From the NCBI RefSeq assembly GCF_052161655.1, contig NZ_CP197418.1:3410001-3474000 (forward strand): 64,000 nt of DNA, written 5' to 3'. Every line of letters starts with the position of its first letter. The first letter of the stretch is position 1. This DNA is from Novipirellula sp052161655. Lineage in GTDB: Bacteria > Planctomycetota > Planctomycetia > Pirellulales > Pirellulaceae. The notes beneath the pieces are model-generated. The model ran no database searches and was not told where the DNA came from. It worked only from the letters and a program-made list of their open reading frames with translations. Made by a program: the position numbers and the translations under genes. This document shows, in pieces, positions 26,131-35,658 of this stretch.

Positions 26131-27516
26131 CTACTCTTTGGGCACTTCGACCGAGTATGCCTGCTGCGCCTGAACCTCGTTTTGATAGCCCCGCATGGCT
26201 TTGCGGTTTCTCGCCCAGTCGCGGTTGTTATCCACATTAAGCGATTGAATCCGATTCACCTCGATATTTTTCTCCAACTCAGGGACCACAAAGTTAACAT
26301 TGTTTGTTTTGCAATCCGCTGCACACTGAAGCAGCATTTTCGTGTTGTGGTTGAGCAATTGTTTTGCATCATCGACCTGTCCAGCATCTCGTAGCGCGGT
26401 AGCTCGAATGTTGTTTTCATTCGCGATTTGCACGGCGCAAAATGCGTAGGTTTCTAGGTCGCGATCTTTCTGCACTTCAGCAGCGACGTTACTGAAACGC
26501 ACCGCAATACTACTGGTTAATTTATCCCTCGTCTCGGATGTCATGTTTTGGTATTTCACCGACACATCGACGAGCGGTTGTGTTTGTCCCGCTTCTCCCG
26601 CGTCAACCTCGACTTCCAAAACAAAGTAGCGTTCCTGACGCGAGTACAGTTGTGCCAAGGGGATGTGAACGGTATTGCCGGTGATGTCGGCACTGGTGCC
26701 CAAGACGCGAACGGGGCGTACGCCGGGTGCGACCGTCGCCACGATTTCAAAATCACAGGCGACAACGCTCATCAATTCTTTGAACTCGCTATTGAACACA
26801 GCGATGAGATCGTCGGCTTTTTCGACGAAAATGTGGTTGCCACTTCCGGCGCTGGCCAATTTGCTCATCAAGTCTTCGTTGTATCCGAGACCCAGTCCGA
26901 GCGTGCTGACGCTGATCCCTTCTTTGACCAGTGAAGCCCCGAGTCGCTGGAGTTCACGAGGACTCTTGGGGCCAACGTTTGCGATCCCATCGGACAACAG
27001 GATCACGCGGTTGACGGCATCGGATCCGATGAACTTGCGTACTTCGGCGGCCCCTTTGCTGACGCCTGCAAACAACGCGGTATTGCCGTCGGCTTTAATC
27101 CCACGAATTTTGGCAATGATCGATTCGCGATCGGTTGCCTTGGTTGCTGGCACCAAGACTTCGGTCGACGAGTTGTAGAGGATCACGGAAACGATGTCGC
27201 TGTCTTGCAGTCGACTGATTGCGGCAATCGCAGCGTTGCGAGCCTGTTTGATTTTCTCACCGCTCATCGATCCGCTCGTGTCAATCACGATGGCGACGTT
27301 CACCGGCGGCCGGTTTTTGGCTTGGGGGATCTCGGCTCCGGTCAAGGCAATGCGAATATAGTTTGTCGTTTTTTCGCCAGCCAAGATGGTCGGACTGGAA
27401 ACGCCGACATCCAATCCGACTTGCGCCGCAGCTGCAGAGTCGACGGCCACGGGTGCGAGCAGACAAGCCGCAGCAACCGCCGCCAGCAAGTTGGGAATGC
27501 GATTTTGGTTGAACAT
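26131..27516 (-). CDS. Secreted von Willebrand A domain protein
   Basis: 461 residues from ATG 27516, chosen over a longer frame (27603) because a strong AAGGAGGA Shine-Dalgarno lies just upstream and a signal peptide starts there (cleavage near DSAAAAQ). The VWA domain begins at about 70 with a complete MIDAS motif (VAIVIDTSGSMSGEK), followed by DGNTALFAGV and LLSDGIANVG. The C-terminal half resembles the calcium-activated chloride channel-like bacterial VWA proteins. A metal-dependent protein-protein contact role in the periplasm or at the surface is likely. It lies between ftsH and the two-component genes on the same strand. Confidence 0.88.
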   Translation of the reverse strand: MFNQNRIPNLLAAVAAACLLAPVAVDSAAAAQVGLDVGVSSPTILAGEKTTNYIRIALTGAEIPQAKNRPPVNVAIVIDTSGSMSGEKIKQARNAAIAAISRLQDSDIVSVILYNSSTEVLVPATKATDRESIIAKIRGIKADGNTALFAGVSKGAAEVRKFIGSDAVNRVILLSDGIANVGPKSPRELQRLGASLVKEGISVSTLGLGLGYNEDLMSKLASAGSGNHIFVEKADDLIAVFNSEFKELMSVVACDFEIVATVAPGVRPVRVLGTSADITGNTVHIPLAQLYSRQERYFVLEVEVDAGEAGQTQPLVDVSVKYQNMTSETRDKLTSSIAVRFSNVAAEVQKDRDLETYAFCAVQIANENNIRATALRDAGQVDDAKQLLNHNTKMLLQCAADCKTNNVNFVVPELEKNIEVNRIQSLNVDNNRDWARNRKAMRGYQNEVQAQQAYSVEVPKE

Positions 27517-27688
27517 GACGAGATCCTCCTTCAGTGGAAAAGGGAGGCGACCACGACGTGTTGGTGATCGCTTACTAAGATCATCAAACCATGTTCTCGA
27601 CATTGAATGGTTCGCATGGAATCAAAACAATGTAAAAACAATCTCAGACCGCACCGCTTGCGGAAAGTTGGCCGCAAACACCCAAACC

Positions 27689-29878
27689 TTACGGGGCTTT
27701 GGCACTTGCCTTGTCATCTTCGACCGGAGGCATCACGGCTTTGGGTTTCTCGGTGACGGTTCCGGGGACCAACCACGGGCCTCGCGAGTTTTCTTTGATC
27801 AAACGCATCAGCTCGTCGCTGTCGATCGCTTCGACGTCGAGTAGTCGCTGGGTGACCGCTTCGAGTACCTCACGCCGCTGTTCTAGGATTTCGCGGGTTT
27901 GCACCAAGGCGTCCTCGATAATGCGAGCCACTTCCTTGTCGATCATCTTCGCCATTTCTTCGCTATGGTTCATTTGGTAGCCATCGCCACCACCGCTTGC
28001 GAGAAACGCGGATCGCGAACTGCGGCGAAAATTGATTCGCCCCATCCGGCTCATACCGTAATCCATCACCATGCTGCGCGCGATCTCGGTACAACGCTCG
28101 AGGTCATTCTGGGCTCCGGTGCTGATGTCTTGGAACGTCATTTCTTCGGTCAGCGTTCCAGCCAACAACACTTTCATGTTGCTTTCCAGTTCCGATTTGG
28201 TCATCAGATAGCGATCCGACTCGGGACGCTGCATCGTATAACCGAGTGCAGCTAAGCCTCGCGGTATGATGCTGACCTTGTGAACGGGATCGGTATTCGG
28301 CAGTGCGGCTGCAACGATCGCGTGCCCGGCTTCGTGGTACGCCACGCGAATTTTCTCGTCTTCGTTCATGACGCGGTTCTTTTTCTCCAGACCCGCCGTC
28401 ACTCGCTCGACCGCTTCATTGAACTGCTCGATACCGACGGATTGCTTTTCCGCACGTGCGGCCAACAGCGCCGCCTCGTTGACCAGATTCGCCAAGTCGG
28501 CTCCGACGAAACCGGGAGTAATCGACGCAATTTCACGCAATTCCACTTTCTCGTCCAAACGCACGTTCTTGACGTGGACTTTCAAAATTTCTTCGCGACC
28601 GGCGACATCAGGGCGATCCACCAAAACGTGTCGATCAAAACGACCCGGACGCAGCAGTGCAGGGTCCAATGTTTCGGGGCGGTTGGTTGCCGCAACGATG
28701 ATGACACCCGAGTTGGAATCGAATCCATCCATCTCGACCAACAGAGCGTTAAGCGTTTGTTCACGCTCGTCATGGCCACCGACCACGCTGCCGCTACGGC
28801 TTTTGCCTAACGCGTCAAGCTCGTCGATGAAAATAATGCACGGCGCCCGGCTGGTCGCTTGCTGGAACATATCACGCACGCGGGCGGCACCGACACCCAC
28901 AAACATTTCGACAAAGTCGCTTCCTGAAAGACTGAAAAACGGCACTCCCGCTTCGCCTGCGATGGCTTTGGCCAGCAAGGTTTTTCCGGTCCCCGGAGGC
29001 CCAACTAACAAAACGCCTTTGGGAATGCGGCCGCCAAGCGATTGATACTTTTCGCTATTTTTCAAAAAGTCGACCACTTCGCGAACTTCATCGACCGCTT
29101 CTTCGATCCCCGCGACATCGCCAAACGTCAGCGGTAGCTCTTCTTGGCCGTACAGTTTTCCACGGCTTCGCGAAAACGACATCGGCGATCCGACGCCACC
29201 GATTCGGCGAAGCATCATGATGCCGAGCATCACTAAAACGCCGATCATCAGCAATTCAGGCCAATGTTGTTCGAAGAAGCGACTCGGACGATCGTTGTCC
29301 CAAACCACTCCGGATTCGGTCAGCAGTTCCGCGAGTCGACGATCCTCGGTCTCGTTCCCCGAGGTGTGGATGGTTTCGAACTCAATCGGCTCGAGCTTGG
29401 CTGCGGGCTTTGACCCCAGCGGCCGGTACAATACCGTTCCGATAATCTTTTCGTCGGACACTTTAATATTCTGTGGACGACTGTATTCGACTTTTTTGTC
29501 AGGATCACTTATCGATGCCACGACCAGCGATCGAGGATCAATCGCTACCGATTCCGATTTTTCTTCGCCGTTTTTATCGCCGGCCGCAGGTGGTTCCGCA
29601 TCGCTCGCCACCGCTGATTCTGATGGAATCGGCTGGTCGTCGGAAATTGATGCAGGCTGAACGGCCGTCGTGGGTGGATTCGCCGCCTCCGATTTGCGGG
29701 CGTCCGCTTCTTTTTGCAGAAGGACTAGAAGATCCGGATACCGCAGGCGGTGACTATTATTGCTGAACAAAAACGTACTCAGCAGCACGGCGGAGACGAT
29801 CGCGGCAAGCACCAACCACATATTTCCGCCAGATCGTGATTCGTTGCTGCTCGATTTCTTTCGCTTGTCGTCGGTCAT
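27689..29878 (-). CDS. ftsH: ATP-dependent zinc metalloprotease FtsH
   Basis: 729 residues, longer than the ~640 usual for FtsH because the periplasmic loop is expanded. Membrane helices at about 20-38 and 205-222 frame a loop whose first half is low-complexity (Pro/Ala/Ser/Glu-rich). The AAA+ domain has Walker A GPPGTGKT near 294, Walker B IIFIDELDALG and the second region of homology ATNRPETLDPALLRPGRFDR. The peptidase domain has HEAGH near 513. It unfolds and degrades misassembled membrane proteins and some regulators. The downstream tail is acidic and lysine-rich. It is divergent from dxr. Confidence 0.97.
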   Translation of the reverse strand: MTDDKRKKSSSNESRSGGNMWLVLAAIVSAVLLSTFLFSNNSHRLRYPDLLVLLQKEADARKSEAANPPTTAVQPASISDDQPIPSESAVASDAEPPAAGDKNGEEKSESVAIDPRSLVVASISDPDKKVEYSRPQNIKVSDEKIIGTVLYRPLGSKPAAKLEPIEFETIHTSGNETEDRRLAELLTESGVVWDNDRPSRFFEQHWPELLMIGVLVMLGIMMLRRIGGVGSPMSFSRSRGKLYGQEELPLTFGDVAGIEEAVDEVREVVDFLKNSEKYQSLGGRIPKGVLLVGPPGTGKTLLAKAIAGEAGVPFFSLSGSDFVEMFVGVGAARVRDMFQQATSRAPCIIFIDELDALGKSRSGSVVGGHDEREQTLNALLVEMDGFDSNSGVIIVAATNRPETLDPALLRPGRFDRHVLVDRPDVAGREEILKVHVKNVRLDEKVELREIASITPGFVGADLANLVNEAALLAARAEKQSVGIEQFNEAVERVTAGLEKKNRVMNEDEKIRVAYHEAGHAIVAAALPNTDPVHKVSIIPRGLAALGYTMQRPESDRYLMTKSELESNMKVLLAGTLTEEMTFQDISTGAQNDLERCTEIARSMVMDYGMSRMGRINFRRSSRSAFLASGGGDGYQMNHSEEMAKMIDKEVARIIEDALVQTREILEQRREVLEAVTQRLLDVEAIDSDELMRLIKENSRGPWLVPGTVTEKPKAVMPPVEDDKASAKAP

Positions 29879-30351
29879 TGAGTTACCAGAGAAGGGGCTC
29901 GATTTTGGTTATTTCGTGTGTCATCAAGTTGGAAAAGTGGGGTAAGCTTTCTGCTTGCAAGGCGATCCGAAATGCGTCATCGATGCATTCCTCGCCTCGC
30001 TTGCCCCCCGAACACAAAGACAAGATGACTCGTTAGGCAGTATTTTATTACGTATTGTTTGATTGCCCACGTCCATCGGCAAGCCTATCTTGGGCGGAAC
30101 CAGATGGGGCGATCGATCGTAACGAAGGTTCCGGTCGTCCGGCAATCACCCCATAAGACATCATCGTGTACGTCTTTTGACTACATCAACACTGACGCAA
30201 TCGTTCACTCGTCTTGCACTGAAAATTTTTCTCAGAGGGGATTCGATAAGGGGTCCGACCCTTTGGAGGCGAGTCGTTTCTGTTAAGTTTTTTGCCTCGC
30301 CCGAGAGGGTCAGATCCCTTTTCGAATCCCCTTTCAGACCAAAAAAATCTC
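29879..30351. other. 473-bp divergent intergenic region between ftsH and dxr
   Basis: Must contain both promoters. Includes the long inverted repeat at 30234-30335, which lies only 16 bp before the preferred dxr start. No small gene seen. Confidence 0.5.
30234..30335. repeat. 41-bp-arm imperfect inverted repeat upstream of dxr
   Basis: Left arm 30234-30274 (AGAGGGGATTCGATAAGGGG...) and right arm 30295-30335 (ending CGAATCCCCTTTC) are largely complementary across a 20-base centre. Transcribed toward dxr it would fold into a long hairpin in the 5' leader. Confidence 0.75.
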
Positions 30352-31671
30352 GTGCCAGTGAATTCTGACGAAGCTTCCTCCCCCCATTCTCTCGCCGATT
30401 CCGGTTCTGGACCCGTTACTTTGGAAAAGCAGGACACCTCGGAATTGCAGTCGCCCGGCGCCGTGACGAACGTTGCCGTCCTAGGCGCGACCGGCAGCAT
30501 CGGCACCGCGACGATCGACGTTTTGCACCATTTGGACCGAATCGACGAAACAAAAACGTGGAACCTTTGGGCTGCGTCGGGGCATCGAAACGTTGGTCTA
30601 TTGAGCGAATTGGCAGGCCAGTTTGCTCGTCCGCCGCATCAGATCGTGTTGTCGGATCCCAAATCGGCAGCCGAATTTGCCGCTGGTAAAACGCTGACGA
30701 ACACGCAAATCAAAACCGGTGCTGACGCGTTGGTCGAAATCGCCTCGGACCCCGAAGTCGATGTTGTAGTCGCCGCCATCGTCGGTCGCGCCGGACTGGA
30801 AAGCACGTTGGCCGCGATCGAGAGCGGAAAACGGGTCGCCTTGGCAAACAAGGAAACCCTGGTCGTCGCAGGCTCGCTGGTCCAAACGACGTTGCAGAAA
30901 ACGAAGTCCGACCGTCGCGGTGCCGAAGTGTTGCCCGTCGATAGCGAACATTCTGCGATTTTTCAGTGCTTGGGTGACAAAGAACGTAGCGTTCACGGCG
31001 AAAACACCTGCAAGCCTCGCAAATTAATCCTGACGGCAAGCGGCGGCCCGTTTCGCAATGCATCAATTCAAGAGATGCATGACGCCACCCCTAAATTGGC
31101 ACTGAATCATCCGACTTGGGATATGGGCCCCAAAATCACGATCGACTCGGCAACGATGATGAACAAGGCACTCGAAGTGATCGAGGCTCGCTGGTTGTTC
31201 GATATCCCCGCCGAATCAATTGAGGTTGTGGTCCATCCTCAATCGATTATCCATTCGATGGTCGAATTCGAGGACGGTTCGGTGATTGCTCAACTGAGCC
31301 CGCCGGATATGCGTTTACCCATCCAATATGCGTTGACTTACCCCCGGCGGCTCGCGTGCGAGACGCCGGCACTAGACCGAACCCGACAATGGGATTTGAC
31401 GCTTCAGCCGGTCGACCGCGAGCGGTTTCCAGCTTTGGAGCTCGGTTTCGAGGTCGCACGGGTCGGGGGAACAGCCGGTTCGGTGGTCAATGCTGCCAAC
31501 GAAGAAGCGGTCGGTCTGTTCCTGGAAGGAAAAATTCGCTTTACTGACATCGTGCCCGCGTGCCGCCGGACTTTGGAACACCATCATTTCGAGCCTCAAC
31601 CGTCGCTAACCCGGCTGTTGGAGTTGGACCGATGGGCTCGTGCCGAAGTTCGCAAACAATATGCAACCTAA
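30352..31671 (+). CDS. dxr: 1-deoxy-D-xylulose-5-phosphate reductoisomerase
   Basis: 439 residues from GTG 30352; a longer frame from TTG 30292 would start inside the inverted repeat. An N-terminal extension of about 38 residues (Ser/Pro/Glu-rich, no homology expected) precedes the NADPH-binding fold VAVLGATGSIGTATID. Also seen: ALANKETLVVAG, the metal/substrate motif PVDSEHSAIFQCL, TASGGPFRNAS and MMNKALEVIEARWLF. The enzyme converts DXP to MEP, the committed step of non-mevalonate isoprenoid synthesis, in the cytoplasm. rseP follows 13 bp downstream, an arrangement seen in many bacteria. Confidence 0.96.
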   Translation: MPVNSDEASSPHSLADSGSGPVTLEKQDTSELQSPGAVTNVAVLGATGSIGTATIDVLHHLDRIDETKTWNLWAASGHRNVGLLSELAGQFARPPHQIVLSDPKSAAEFAAGKTLTNTQIKTGADALVEIASDPEVDVVVAAIVGRAGLESTLAAIESGKRVALANKETLVVAGSLVQTTLQKTKSDRRGAEVLPVDSEHSAIFQCLGDKERSVHGENTCKPRKLILTASGGPFRNASIQEMHDATPKLALNHPTWDMGPKITIDSATMMNKALEVIEARWLFDIPAESIEVVVHPQSIIHSMVEFEDGSVIAQLSPPDMRLPIQYALTYPRRLACETPALDRTRQWDLTLQPVDRERFPALELGFEVARVGGTAGSVVNAANEEAVGLFLEGKIRFTDIVPACRRTLEHHHFEPQPSLTRLLELDRWARAEVRKQYAT

Positions 31672-31684
31672 ACCCTAATTAAAT

Positions 31685-33853
31685 ATGTTTATCGATTTAC
31701 TTGCCCAGTTTTTGCCTTTGGCAGCCACCGACGAGGCTGGCGTTTTAACTTCGTTGGCGACCCAGATTTGGCAATGGGGACTCGTGGCCCTTGGTATCGG
31801 GCTGGTGATTTTCGTTCACGAGCTTGGGCACTTTGTCGCGGCAAAATCCTTTGGTGTGAAATGCGAAAAGTTCTATGTCGGCTTTGACGTGCCTATTCAG
31901 ATTGGGCCGATCAAATTCCCGCGAACGCTCGGTAAATTCCAGTACGGCGAGACGGAATACGGGATCGGTATCATCCCGCTAGGCGGCTACGTCAAAATGC
32001 TCGGTCAAGACGACGATCCTCGCAAAGCCGAAGAAGAAGCCAAGCGAATTCGAGTCAATGACGCTGACGCCGCTGCGGATGATGAAGCCGACGAAGTCTC
32101 CACCGCACAGCTCGATCCACGCAGCTTTCCCGCCAAACCTGTTTGGCAGCGGATGATCATCATCAGCGCCGGCGTGGTCATGAATCTGATCACGGGTGTC
32201 TTGTTTGCTGCGATCGCGTACGGCTATGGCGTCACCTACAACCCCTCGATCATCGGGGGGGTGACTCCCGGCGGTCCAGCGTGGCAAGCGGGAATCGAAC
32301 CTGGCGGACAAGTTGTCTCGGTGGGTGAACTTAGCGATGACCAAATGCATTTCCGCGAAATGCGGATGGCGATTCTCACCGAAGGTCTCGATAACCCCAC
32401 CAAACCAATCAGCTTGGCGATTCGCTATGACGAGGGAATTCGCAAATACAGTCTGAAAACCGCATCGCACCCCGAGAATTCGGACGTGCGAATGATCGGG
32501 ATCGTCAGCCCAACCTCAATCCAATTCAGCTCAAAAACAGTGGCAATGCCGGGCAGTGCGGCCGACACGGTGCTGACGGACGACGATGCGGGCGCGAAAA
32601 TCGTTGCCTATGACGGCAGAAAGATCAACGATGACCTGATCGTTCCTTCGACGCCGTTTTTCAACTACTTGTATTCCAATCCAACGAAAACAATTTCGTT
32701 GACCTTGGAGCGGGCGGACGGGTCCGAGCACAAAGTCAACTTGCCGCCTCAGCAAGCCAAAATGCTTGGTGCTCGCTGGGCACTTAGTCCCATCACCAGT
32801 CTGGTCGAAGAGGGTGTTGCGGCAAAAGCGGGTGTCGAAGTGGGCGACGTGATCACGGCGCTAAACGGCGACACCGCCGTCGACGCCTATATGCTGCCCT
32901 TGGAATTGATCTCGGTCAAAGAACCGATTTCATTGACGCTACGGCGTGGCGAGGGCGAAGAGGCTCGCACCATCGAAGTCGAGCTCAGCCCTCAGGATTC
33001 GTTGCAAACCCACGCTCCCGATTCGCCCATCTCAGGTGAAATCGCGATCAATCGCTTCGGTTTTTCCTACCGTCCGCTGCCTACGGTGGCCAGTGTGTTG
33101 CCTAATTTGTTGGCGGGTGACAACGCCGATGCGGATCTTGAACTGCAACCGGGCGACGAGATCCAAGAGGTTCGCCTGATCACGTCCGATGGTGATTTAC
33201 CGAAGCAACTTCAGGACGCTCGTTTCGAACCGATCGTCACGGTGCTTCGCGAAGGTTGGGAAAAAGATGGCCCGACACCGTGGGGTTCGCTGATCGAAAC
33301 GATTCAATATTTGCCCGAAGGTACCGAGCTGCATGTGCTCGCCACGCGTTCGCCCAAAGGCCGCGTGATTGAAACCCAAGTGGTCGTGCAGCAAGACGAC
33401 CGTGTCTGGTTCGAGCGAGGTCTCGGGTTGACCGCAAGTGAGTCAATTCAACAGGCCACTTCGGTGAGCAGCGCATTGTCGCTCGGTCTTCGCGAAGCCG
33501 AGCGTCGGTTGCGAGACGTCTTTCGCTTCTTGCGAATGGCAACCCAGGGCCGAGTCAAAATGCGTCACGTCGGTGGCCCCTTGGCGATCATGGACTTGGC
33601 AAAACAGGAAGCCGAGCGAGGAATTTCTCCTCAATTGTTGTTCTTGACGATGTTGAGCATGAACCTTGCCATTTTGAATTTCTTGCCGATTCCCGCACTC
33701 GACGGTGGGCATATGATGTTCTTGATCGCCGAAGCGATTCGCGGCAAGAAGCTGAACGAACAGCTTGAAATGCGACTAACCATGGCGGGGGTTTTGATGA
33801 TCTTGCTGTTGATGGTGGTGGTGTTTGCCAACGATATTTTGCGATTGCTGTAA
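31685..33853 (+). CDS. rseP: Site-2 intramembrane zinc protease, RseP-like
   Basis: 722 residues, far longer than the ~450 of E. coli RseP. The first catalytic helix carries the zinc motif HELGH (about 45-49), followed by VKCEKFYVGFD and PLGGYVKMLGQDDDP typical of the M50B group. The C-terminal catalytic segment NFLPIPALDGGHM is at about 665-677. Between them lie a charged insert (about 110-140), a second helix and about 440 residues with at least two PDZ-like units (GGPAWQAGIEPGGQVVS and GVAAKAGVEVGDVITAL). The extra mass suggests more regulated substrate entry. Substrates are probably anti-sigma factors or remnant signal peptides. Confidence 0.93.
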   Translation: MFIDLLAQFLPLAATDEAGVLTSLATQIWQWGLVALGIGLVIFVHELGHFVAAKSFGVKCEKFYVGFDVPIQIGPIKFPRTLGKFQYGETEYGIGIIPLGGYVKMLGQDDDPRKAEEEAKRIRVNDADAAADDEADEVSTAQLDPRSFPAKPVWQRMIIISAGVVMNLITGVLFAAIAYGYGVTYNPSIIGGVTPGGPAWQAGIEPGGQVVSVGELSDDQMHFREMRMAILTEGLDNPTKPISLAIRYDEGIRKYSLKTASHPENSDVRMIGIVSPTSIQFSSKTVAMPGSAADTVLTDDDAGAKIVAYDGRKINDDLIVPSTPFFNYLYSNPTKTISLTLERADGSEHKVNLPPQQAKMLGARWALSPITSLVEEGVAAKAGVEVGDVITALNGDTAVDAYMLPLELISVKEPISLTLRRGEGEEARTIEVELSPQDSLQTHAPDSPISGEIAINRFGFSYRPLPTVASVLPNLLAGDNADADLELQPGDEIQEVRLITSDGDLPKQLQDARFEPIVTVLREGWEKDGPTPWGSLIETIQYLPEGTELHVLATRSPKGRVIETQVVVQQDDRVWFERGLGLTASESIQQATSVSSALSLGLREAERRLRDVFRFLRMATQGRVKMRHVGGPLAIMDLAKQEAERGISPQLLFLTMLSMNLAILNFLPIPALDGGHMMFLIAEAIRGKKLNEQLEMRLTMAGVLMILLLMVVVFANDILRLL

Positions 33854-33873
33854 CGCGGCGTGCGCAGTGGCCT

Positions 33874-34033
33874 AAGCAGGTAGGCAGATGTTTTTTGGCC
33901 GTTGGCCTGTTAGCCGCTTTGGTCAACGCTGTGAAGCCGCTTCTGGTAGCTACCGTCGCCAGAAGGTGGTGATTCGCATTGGACGCCCCACCATCCACGC
34001 TCTGGCAAGCGTAGCTACGAAATGCAAATGCCG
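33874..34033. repeat. Inverted copy of palindrome-plus-insert element (C)
   Basis: Reads as the reverse complement of element B: AAGCAGGTAGGCAG at 33874, then the insert end CAACGCTGTGAAG at 33924-33936 and GTGGTGATTCGCATTGG. Similarity stops at 34033, immediately before the ATG of the methyltransferase gene. The far half of the outer palindrome is missing. Confidence 0.8.
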
Positions 34034-35302
34034 ATGTCAGACAGCATTCAAGACGAGCAGATCGTCGCTTACGAAGCGGCGATTGCCGAACTCGCGGCGA
34101 CCACGCCAGCGGGTTCGGATCCTAAGGTCGCGAAACGACTTCGCCATCAATTTGGAAGCGATTCGTTTTACGAATTGATCGCGATTGCACTGCTGCAAAA
34201 AAAGGCTCGTCAGAAACTCGGCGACGGGGTCTGGTGGGCAACCGATCGTGCGTTGCAACAAGCAACCGCGTGGCAGGTCGCGAAGCTCAAGTCGGACTGG
34301 CTCGGTGATCATTTGGTTTACGATCTGTGCTGTGGCATTGGCGGCGACGCAATCCAACTGGCCAATCGTGCCAATGAAGATGGCATCCATCGTCATGGCG
34401 GCGTTGTTGCCGTCGATATGGATCCGGTGATTCTGCAATACGCCGACGCAAACCTTCGCAAAGTTAAGACTGGCGCGGCAACGTCCGGTGCATCGGGCAT
34501 AGGGCAAGTTGTCGAAACCGTTTGCGAAGACGTGCTGAAAATCGAGATCCCCGCTGCGGCTGCGATTCATCTCGATCCCGATCGACGTGTGGGGGGAAAG
34601 CGGACGACTCGGCCCGAGGATTATCAGCCGGCTTTGGATGCGATCTTGCCACGAATCGAAGCGGCACCGGCCGCCATCATCAAGTTGGCTCCCGCAGCAA
34701 AACTCGATCTCGGCAATGCGACGCATCGATCGTGGATCTCGCTTTCGGGCAGCGTCCGCGAACAATCGCTCGTTTTCGGTGATGCGCTTCGGCGAGCGGA
34801 GATGATTCCGGGGGCGGTCTCGGCGATCGCGGTTCGCAGCGACGGCAGCATCTCGCGATTTGACTCGGGCGATCTTTCGGCGGCCGAGGTTGAATTGGTT
34901 CGCGCTGAATCGACAAAGTCGCCTGGGCAATGGATCATCGATCCCGATGCAGCGATTCGGGCGGCGGGGCTAACCGAATTTTTCGCTAGCAGCTATGGGT
35001 TGAAGACGCTCGGCGGTCCGACGGGATTTTTGACGAGCGAGGGGGATCTTGATCACGCCACGATGAAAAAAATTCAGTCCGTTGCGTCCGTCGGCGAAGT
35101 TATTTGGTCAGGAAGTTGTGATGAGCGAAAGCTGCGTCGCGAGCTTCGGCGAATGAATCATTACGCCGAAATGATCAAGGTTCGCGGCAGCGGCCATGAC
35201 CCCGCGGTGCTTAGTAAGCGGTTCCGCGAGTGCGGGGAAACACCGGTGGGGCTTTGGATCGGCCGTGCGGGAAAGGGCGTTTTTGCGGCATTTACGCGTT
35301 AG
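34034..35302 (+). CDS. Class I SAM-dependent methyltransferase with THUMP-like domain
   Basis: 422 residues from ATG 34034. ATGs at 34022 and 34028 are also in frame but lie inside repeat element C, so they are disfavoured. The methyltransferase fold shows motif I VYDLCCGIGGDAIQLA (near 96-111), a following acidic strand end GVVAVDMDP, and HLDPDRRVGGKRT, which resembles the DPxR-type catalytic loop of this family. The C-terminal part (about 320-422) matches the THUMP-like domain found in these proteins (SYGLKTLGGPTGFL, then GKGVFAAF at the end). An RNA substrate is likely; which base is unknown. Confidence 0.85.
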   Translation: MSDSIQDEQIVAYEAAIAELAATTPAGSDPKVAKRLRHQFGSDSFYELIAIALLQKKARQKLGDGVWWATDRALQQATAWQVAKLKSDWLGDHLVYDLCCGIGGDAIQLANRANEDGIHRHGGVVAVDMDPVILQYADANLRKVKTGAATSGASGIGQVVETVCEDVLKIEIPAAAAIHLDPDRRVGGKRTTRPEDYQPALDAILPRIEAAPAAIIKLAPAAKLDLGNATHRSWISLSGSVREQSLVFGDALRRAEMIPGAVSAIAVRSDGSISRFDSGDLSAAEVELVRAESTKSPGQWIIDPDAAIRAAGLTEFFASSYGLKTLGGPTGFLTSEGDLDHATMKKIQSVASVGEVIWSGSCDERKLRRELRRMNHYAEMIKVRGSGHDPAVLSKRFRECGETPVGLWIGRAGKGVFAAFTR

Positions 35303-35658
35303 CATGCCGATTATCGCGCGAGCGATCGCGGAGGCGAAGATGGCCGCTCGTCGCCAATTTCAGCGACTGGATTCGCGGAATGACGGTGCGACTTTTGCAG
35401 TCGGATTGGGGGGCGATGCGGCTACGAAAATCGTTGCGACGAGCGTATCCGTTCGTGACCTGCAAAATTCGCTGAGAAATGCTTGTACCAAACGCCCTCT
35501 TTGGGCTTGCGTGGGGAAGCGAAACCGGCATACTTACGCGCTTCCTCCGGCCGCGACCGTTTTGCTACGATCCGGCCTCCGAGGGCTGTGGAGCCGGCGT
35601 TCGGCGTTTACCGAAATTTATAGATAAATCACAATTTGACTGGAAGGTTGATCCAGCC
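35303..35658. other. 356-bp gap upstream of rplY
   Basis: No gene supported. An in-frame extension of rplY back to 35479 exists, but the reading frame has no L25 homology before the ATG at 35659. Probably promoter and leader of the rplY-pth genes; no known leader motif identified. Confidence 0.5.
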
